Positions 5,731 to 11,178 of a stretch of DNA of 11,178 nt are shown in pieces (within the stretch, counting starts at the first letter, position 1; the number at the start of each line of letters is the position of its first letter). The notes under the pieces were generated by a model, which had not been told where the DNA came from, made no database searches, and worked only from the letters and a program-made list of their open reading frames with translations. Both the position numbers and the translations under genes were made by a program. The stretch spans positions 1-11,178 of the forward strand of contig JAKAHF010000020.1 in assembly GCA_021815245.1 (NCBI GenBank). The letters run 5' to 3'. Source of the DNA: Actinomycetes bacterium. Its GTDB lineage: Bacteria > Actinomycetota > Thermoleophilia > RBG-16-64-13.

Positions 5731-8700
5731 TTGACTCTCCTGGGGGGAAACCGGTACCTACCCGAGCACGCTCCTGAAGTGGGCGAGCTGGTTCTCGTGC
5801 GTTCGCGGCGCTGGTTGGTCGAAGAGGTCAAAGCGGCTCCCGAGCCCAGCCAGTCGCCAGTCGTGAGCCTCGCCTGTGCTGATGACGATGCGCAGGGTCA
5901 GACTCTCCAGGTCTACTGGGACTACGAGCCCGACCGCCTCATCCTCAAGGAGGAGGGGTGGAGCGATCTCGCCTCCAAGGGCTTCGACGACCCCCGTCGT
6001 TTCGCGGCCTTTCTCAACACGCTGCGGTGGAGCTCGGTTACCGCCACCGATCCCAACCTTTTCCAGTCGCCGTTCCGGGCCGGCATCAAGATCGACGCCT
6101 ACCAGATGGAGCCACTTCGCAAGGCGCTCCGGCTACCCCGGGTGAACCTTTTCATCGCCGACGATACCGGTCTTGGCAAGACCATCGAGGCGGGGCTGAT
6201 CGCCCGTGAACTGCTTCTGCGCAAGAAGGCTAAGCACATTGTGGTCGCCGCCCCCGCGTCGGTGCTTGAGCAATGGAAGGGCGAGCTGGAGGAGCGTTTC
6301 GGCCTGGTCTTCGAGATTCTTGACCGTGCGTACGTCGCCCGTATGCGGCAGGAGCGCGGCTTCGGCGTGAATCCCTGGCGCACGCACAGCCGGTTCCTCG
6401 TATCGCACAATCTCCTCATTGATTCGACCTACGCCGATCTTCTGCGTGAGTGGCTGGGTGACATGCTTCCGGGCAGCCTGCTCATCATCGACGAGGCGCA
6501 CCACGCCGCTCCGTCGAGCGGGGGGCACTATGGCATCGAGACCAAGTTCACCCGGGCCGTCCGCGACTTGGCTCCCCGCTTCGAGCACCGGCTCTTCCTG
6601 TCGGCCACGCCGCACAACGGTCACTCAAACAGCTTCTCCACGCTACTCGAGCTGCTCGACCCCTACCGGTTCACCCGTGGGGTGAAGGTGCGCGGCAAGA
6701 AGGACCTCGAGGACGTCATGGTGCGGCGGCTCAAAGACGACATCCGCGAGATCCAAGGCGGCTTTCCCAAGCGCCTGGTCGTGCCCGAGATCATCGCGAA
6801 TCTGCCCGACGACGCTCCTGAGGTCGTTCTCTCGAATCTGCTGGACGAGTACCGGACGCTGCGCGAGAGGCGCTTCGCTGGCACCTCCGGGCGGACCCAA
6901 GCGGCGGCCGGACTCCTAGTCGTTGGCCTGCAGCAGCGCCTGCTGTCGTCGGTCGAGGCGTTCGCCCGCACGCTCAAGGTGCACCGGGACACGGTGCGAC
7001 GTCAGTGGGAGAAGGGCGCCGGTGGGACATCCGCGGCCGCGCTCGGCGAAGAAGAAGTCGGTCTGTTCGCCTCCGCCATCGACGCCGATGACGACCGTGC
7101 CGAACTGCCGGGCGAAGAACTCGAGGCCGAGGAGGTAGCCCAGGTCGTAGCGGCCACCGAGGCGCTCGAGGCGGCAACGTCACGCGATGCCCAGGCGGCG
7201 GCCATCTGGCGAGAGGAGCAAACGCTTCTCGATCGCATGCAAGACATCGCCGAACGCGCCCGCTGGCAGCCCGACGCCAAGATCACCTGCCTCGTCGATT
7301 GGATTCGGCAGAACATGTGTGCCGGCCTCCCACCGCTTGGGAAACGGGTGCACGGTCAGGCGCCCACCTGGAACGAACGCCGCGTGCTCATCTTCACCGA
7401 GAACCGCGAAGGGACCAAGCGCTACTTGCGCGAGATGCTCGAACGGGCCATCGAAGGCACCAGCCAGTCCGAGGAGCGCATCGAGGTCATCGACGGTCTC
7501 ACGAGCGGCCCCCGCCGCAAGGAGCTACAGCGTCGCTTCAACGCCGACCCGGCCAAAGATCCGCTACGCATTCTCATCGCCACCGACGCCGCCCGCGAAG
7601 GTCTGAACTTCCAGGCGCACTGCGCCGACCTGTTCCACTTCGATCTGCCCTGGAACCCCGGGCGCATCGAGCAGCGCAACGGTCGCATCGACCGCAAGCT
7701 GCAGCCGGCCGCAGAGGTGCGTTGTCACTACTTCGTGCTGCCGCAGCGGGCCGAGGATCACGTGCTCGAGGTCCTCGTGCGTAAGACCGAGAAGATCAAG
7801 CGGGAACTGGGGAGCCTCTCCAAGGTGATCGACGACGAGGTAGAGCGGCGCCTCATCAAGTACGGCATCCGCCACAGCGAGGCCGAGGAACTGGCCCGGC
7901 AGTTGGCCGAGTTGGACATCGATGAGGGACGCAAGAAGATCGCGGATGAGGAGCTCGAGGAGGCACGGGAGCGCCAGGAGGATCTCAAGCAGCAGATCGA
8001 TCAGTGCCGCACGCTGCTCGAGAAGTCCCGGGCCTGGACGGACTTCGAGGAGAACGCCTTCCGCGACGCGCTCTCCTGTTCCCTGGAGCTTCTCGGGGCC
8101 GAATCGCTTTCGAGCGGCCGCGACGAGGAAGACCGGGCAGTCTGGACATTTCCTGCGCTCGACCGCAAGGAGCACGCCGATCCGACGTGGGCGGCTACGC
8201 TCGACACCCTGCGCGCTCCCCGCAAGCGCGATCAAAAGCTCGCGGACTGGCGGCGAGAGGCGCCCATACGCCCGGTAGTTTTCGAGGACGCCGGCGTACT
8301 CACGGACGATGTCGTTCACCTGCATCTGGAACAGCGAGTGGCCCAGCGCCTGCTCGCTCGCTTTCGCTCCCAAGGCTTCGTCTACCACGATTTGTCGCGG
8401 GCGTGTCTCGTGCAGGCGGCTGACTCCATTCCGCGGGTCGTCCTGCTGGGCCGGCTGTCACTCTACGGACAGGGGGCGGAGCGGCTTCACGAAGAGGTTG
8501 TCTCGCTGACCGCACGGTGGATCGAACCGTCACAGCGCACTCAAGGCCTCAAGCAGTACGGGCGCACGGTCGAATCTCGAACCCGGGAGTTGATGAAAGC
8601 CACCCTGGGAGATCGAACACGGCGCGAGCCGGATGAGGCGATTCGCCACAGGCTGCTGGATACCGCCTCTCGAGACGTACAAGAGCTTCTGCCGCACTTG

Positions 8701-9060
8701 ATAGGACGAGCCGAGGAGTTGGCCGGCGTCGCCGTCGCCGAACTGAGGCAGCGGGGGGAAGAGGAGGAGAAGCGCCTTCGTGAGTTGCTCGAGCGGCAAC
8801 GTAAGCGGGTTTCCGACCAGCTTGCCCGCTACCGGGAGACGCCGCATCAGTTGGCGCTCGATCTGGGACTCGACCTCGAGCACGCCGCCGAAGAGGAGAG
8901 GCGCCAACTCGAGGCCGACGCGCGTTGGTGGCGCATACGCTTGGAGCAGTTCGAGCGCGACATCGAGCGTGAGCCCAAGCGCATCCGCGACTTCTACGAG
9001 GTAAGGGCTAAGCGCATCGAGCCCATCGGTCTCGTCTACCTCTGGCCGGAGTCGAACTGA
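5731..9060 (+). CDS. drmD: DrmD-like SNF2-family helicase of class 1 DISARM
   Basis: 1109-residue DNA-dependent ATPase/translocase of the SNF2/RapA group. The N-terminus has a small strand-rich segment (ELVLVRSRRWLVEEV). Helicase motifs follow in order: Q-like region near 124 (YQMEPLRK), Walker A DDTGLGKT (144-151, K150), DEAH 254-257, SAT 291-293 followed by PHNGH, LQQRLLSS from 400, an acidic insert around 440-470, VLIFTENREG (552-561), IATDAAREGLNF (616-627) and QRNGRIDR (648-655). All catalytic positions are intact. Glu/Arg-rich probable coiled coils lie around 725-770 and 1005-1080, and the end reads EPIGLVYLWP, as in DISARM-type helicases. The start is TTG 5731, with CTGGAG ten bases upstream; the next in-frame option is GTG 5779, and a stop at 5707 limits extension. 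It overlaps drmMI by one base. The helicase call is firm. The drmD name rests on pairing with the methylase, since drmA, drmB and drmC are not in view. Confidence 0.85.
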   Translation: MTLLGGNRYLPEHAPEVGELVLVRSRRWLVEEVKAAPEPSQSPVVSLACADDDAQGQTLQVYWDYEPDRLILKEEGWSDLASKGFDDPRRFAAFLNTLRWSSVTATDPNLFQSPFRAGIKIDAYQMEPLRKALRLPRVNLFIADDTGLGKTIEAGLIARELLLRKKAKHIVVAAPASVLEQWKGELEERFGLVFEILDRAYVARMRQERGFGVNPWRTHSRFLVSHNLLIDSTYADLLREWLGDMLPGSLLIIDEAHHAAPSSGGHYGIETKFTRAVRDLAPRFEHRLFLSATPHNGHSNSFSTLLELLDPYRFTRGVKVRGKKDLEDVMVRRLKDDIREIQGGFPKRLVVPEIIANLPDDAPEVVLSNLLDEYRTLRERRFAGTSGRTQAAAGLLVVGLQQRLLSSVEAFARTLKVHRDTVRRQWEKGAGGTSAAALGEEEVGLFASAIDADDDRAELPGEELEAEEVAQVVAATEALEAATSRDAQAAAIWREEQTLLDRMQDIAERARWQPDAKITCLVDWIRQNMCAGLPPLGKRVHGQAPTWNERRVLIFTENREGTKRYLREMLERAIEGTSQSEERIEVIDGLTSGPRRKELQRRFNADPAKDPLRILIATDAAREGLNFQAHCADLFHFDLPWNPGRIEQRNGRIDRKLQPAAEVRCHYFVLPQRAEDHVLEVLVRKTEKIKRELGSLSKVIDDEVERRLIKYGIRHSEAEELARQLAELDIDEGRKKIADEELEEARERQEDLKQQIDQCRTLLEKSRAWTDFEENAFRDALSCSLELLGAESLSSGRDEEDRAVWTFPALDRKEHADPTWAATLDTLRAPRKRDQKLADWRREAPIRPVVFEDAGVLTDDVVHLHLEQRVAQRLLARFRSQGFVYHDLSRACLVQAADSIPRVVLLGRLSLYGQGAERLHEEVVSLTARWIEPSQRTQGLKQYGRTVESRTRELMKATLGDRTRREPDEAIRHRLLDTASRDVQELLPHLIGRAEELAGVAVAELRQRGEEEEKRLRELLERQRKRVSDQLARYRETPHQLALDLGLDLEHAAEEERRQLEADARWWRIRLEQFERDIEREPKRIRDFYEVRAKRIEPIGLVYLWPESN

Positions 9061-11178
9061 TGGCCAAGGCGAAACTTTCCCCGGAAACGCTGGCCCACCT
9101 TGAGTGGCTGGGCTTCGTGCAGCCCACCGGCCTCGTGGTCTCGGCGACCGCGCTGGCCAAAGCCAATGCGATTCTTGATCGGCGCGACATCCAGGGGCAA
9201 TTGCTGCTCAAGGAGTGCGTCGCGGAACGTGTCAAGGGGACGACCGAAGAGGCCGAGCAATACGTCCCGGATTTCGAGACGTTCGCCCGCCAAGTGCTTG
9301 GCTGGGGTTCTTCCGCGAGGTTCTACGCGGGAACAGCGGAGAACCCAATGCCCGCGGAACTCGAGGTCGTCCTGCCGGAGTACGGCGAGACGCTGCGCGC
9401 CGATTTCGCCGTACGGGAGCCCGATCCTAAGCCGGGAGAATCCGTCTGGCAACTCCTCGTGCGGGTTCTTGGACCCGGCGAAGACATCGACGCGGCGACC
9501 AAGGGCTCGACACGTCTGGAGGCCTCTGAGCACGGCCGCATGGAGCGCCTGCTCAGGCAGACGGGCGTTCTTGCCGGCCTGATCTTCAACGGCACTATCT
9601 TGCGACTCATCGCAGCGCCCCGAGGTGAGAGCTCCGGCTGGGCCGACTTCAAGGTTCGCGACATGCTGACCACGGCCGGACGCCCTATCTGCACGGCCAT
9701 GCGCCTGATCCTGTCCGAGAGACGCCTGCTCGCTCTTCCTCGGCAGGAGCGCCTGACCGCTCTGCTCGAAGACAGCCGCAAGTACCAGAACGAGGTGAGC
9801 GAACGGCTGGCCGAGCAGGTTCTGCATGCGCTCTATGAGCTTCTGCGAGGCTTCCAGGCGGCGGACGACGCCACCAAGGGCGAACTGCTGCGGCATCAAC
9901 TGAGGGAGCGGCCTGACGAGGTCTACCACGCTCTGCTCACGGTGCTCCTGCGCCTGGTCTTTCTGCTGTACGCCGAGGAGCGGGATATGCTCCCGGGTGA
10001 CGAGACCTTCGTCAATCACTACTCCATCGCCGGTCTTCACGACCGTTTGCGCAAGGACGCTGCCCTCTACCCGGACACGATGGACCAGCGCTTCGGCGCT
10101 TGGGCGCAACTGCTCACGCTCTTCCGCATGGTGCACGACGGCGCGCGGGCCGAGGGCATGCACCTGCCTGAACGGCACGGCGTGCTCTTTGATCCCGATC
10201 GGTTCCCATTTCTCGAGGGACGGGTCACGGCTGGAGCCCGCCAGATTCATGAGCGCATCAATCCGCCGCTCGTTCCGGACGGGACGGTGTTCCGAGCGCT
10301 GGAGAAGTTGCTGGTGCTCGACGGAGAGCGAATCTCCTACCGCGCACTCGACGTGGAGCAGATTGGCTCAGTCTACGAGACCATGATGGGCTTCAGGCTC
10401 GAGACCGCACATGGTCGATCCCTTGCCATCCGGCCCGCCAAGCGGCTGGGCGCCCCTATCACGATCGATCTGGAGGAACTGCTGACTGTTGCCTCCGATA
10501 AGCGCGAGAAGTGGTTTGTGGAGCGGACCGATCGCAAGCTTGCGCCCAGTGTCAAGCAGGCCATGACGCCGGCCGTCACAGTGGACGAACTCCACGCTGC
10601 GCTCGAGTCGCTGGTGGACCAGGATGCCACGCCCGACATCGTTCCTCCTGGCTCGATGGTGCTGCAGCCGAGCGAGGAGCGCCGTCGCTCTGGGTCGCAC
10701 TACACGCCCCGGGCCCTCACCGGCCCGATTGTGCGAGACACGCTGGAGCCGGTGCTCGCACAGCTCAAGGGCGAGAACGGCGAGCCACCCAAGCCGGTAC
10801 AGATACTGGACCTCAAGGTCTGCGATCCAGCCATGGGATCGGGCGCCTTCCTGGTGGAGAGCTGCCGGCAGCTCGCGGACGCACTCATTGAGGCCTGGGA
10901 GTCTCACGGCGAGAAACCGGCCATACCGGCCGACGAGGACGAGTTGGTCTTCGCCCGGCGCATCATCGCCCAACGCTGCCTCTACGGTGTCGACCGCAAC
11001 CCGGTTGCTGTGGACCTCGCGAAGATGTCTCTGTGGCTGGCGACCCTGGCGCGCGATCACCCGCTCACGTTCGTCGACCACGCGCTCAAGCACGGCGACT
11101 CCCTGGTGGGGCTGACTCGCCAGCAGATCGAGGGTTTCCATTGGGATGCGGAGATAGCCGTCAAGAGGCAGGCCTTCG
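9060..11178 (+). CDS. drmMI: DrmMI-like adenine-N6 DNA methyltransferase, cut by right edge
   Basis: First 706 codons of a large Eco57I-like methylase that transfers a methyl group from S-adenosylmethionine to adenine N6. In class 1 DISARM this mark distinguishes host DNA from phage DNA. The start ATG (9060-9062) shares its A with the drmD stop (TGATG), so the two are probably translationally coupled. The N-terminal part contains the block ERLLRQTGVLAGLIFNGTIL (162-181) followed by APRGESSGW, common to this group. RLVFLLYAEERDML lies near 300. SGSHYTP (544-550) precedes the methylase core. Motif I is DPAMGSGAF (589-597), and GVDRNPVAVDLAKMSLWL (from 643) carries the acidic SAM-ribose position D645. 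The catalytic NPPY-type motif should come about 100-200 residues later and is beyond the window, so activity cannot be judged. No frame break is seen. Confidence 0.85.
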   Translation, partial: MAKAKLSPETLAHLEWLGFVQPTGLVVSATALAKANAILDRRDIQGQLLLKECVAERVKGTTEEAEQYVPDFETFARQVLGWGSSARFYAGTAENPMPAELEVVLPEYGETLRADFAVREPDPKPGESVWQLLVRVLGPGEDIDAATKGSTRLEASEHGRMERLLRQTGVLAGLIFNGTILRLIAAPRGESSGWADFKVRDMLTTAGRPICTAMRLILSERRLLALPRQERLTALLEDSRKYQNEVSERLAEQVLHALYELLRGFQAADDATKGELLRHQLRERPDEVYHALLTVLLRLVFLLYAEERDMLPGDETFVNHYSIAGLHDRLRKDAALYPDTMDQRFGAWAQLLTLFRMVHDGARAEGMHLPERHGVLFDPDRFPFLEGRVTAGARQIHERINPPLVPDGTVFRALEKLLVLDGERISYRALDVEQIGSVYETMMGFRLETAHGRSLAIRPAKRLGAPITIDLEELLTVASDKREKWFVERTDRKLAPSVKQAMTPAVTVDELHAALESLVDQDATPDIVPPGSMVLQPSEERRRSGSHYTPRALTGPIVRDTLEPVLAQLKGENGEPPKPVQILDLKVCDPAMGSGAFLVESCRQLADALIEAWESHGEKPAIPADEDELVFARRIIAQRCLYGVDRNPVAVDLAKMSLWLATLARDHPLTFVDHALKHGDSLVGLTRQQIEGFHWDAEIAVKRQAF

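Noticed and set aside
7564..8388. 274-codon minus-strand ORF inside drmD
   Set aside because: It lies opposite motif-bearing drmD sequence. Long antisense frames are expected in GC-rich genes, and its Leu/Val/Glu-rich product shows no domain.
9036..10250. 404-codon minus-strand ORF opposite drmMI
   Set aside because: The plus strand encodes recognisable methylase blocks throughout. The antisense frame is a codon-bias shadow.
10368..11141. 257-codon minus-strand ORF
   Set aside because: It covers the methylase motif I region on the other strand and is a shadow of drmMI.

Overview
The window looks like part of an accessory (genomic) island in a GC-rich bacterium. It holds a tyrosine recombinase, several unrecognised genes, a degenerate-looking stretch, and the first two genes of what I read as a class 1 DISARM anti-phage system (drmD, then drmMI, which is cut by the right edge). 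No rRNA, tRNA or other taxonomic marker is visible, so I do not name a lineage. The helicase and methylase genes have strongly GC-biased third codon positions. The left half uses more AT-ending and rare-looking codons (CTA, ATA, AGA), as expected for mosaic, laterally acquired DNA.

Layout: 1-1143 (minus) is the first 381 codons of an unrecognised protein that runs off the left edge. 1144-2037 has no convincing intact gene. Its minus strand shows short coding-like stretches in shifting frames, which suggests a decayed gene or cluster of very small ORFs. 2088-3026 (minus) is an intact XerC/D-type tyrosine recombinase with all six catalytic positions. A 125-base divergent gap leads to a plus-strand run: a 380-residue protein with a possible prohead-protease-like N-terminus (3152-4294), a gap with a good sigma70-like promoter, a 346-residue helical protein ending in a SEC-C-like zinc motif (4528-5568), a 162-base leader with two adjacent palindromes and a doubtful small ORF, then drmD (5731-9060) and drmMI (9060 to the edge), which share one base.

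How they may work together: DrmD is an SNF2-type ATPase with complete helicase motifs, and DrmMI is an Eco57I-like adenine-N6 methyltransferase. In class 1 DISARM these act with DrmA, DrmB and DrmC, which would lie to the right of this window if the assignment holds. The recombinase gives a plausible means of island mobility. The two unknown plus-strand genes sit between recombinase and DISARM on the same strand as the cassette, so they are candidates for accessory or regulatory partners, or for an independent defence unit. That link is inference from position only.
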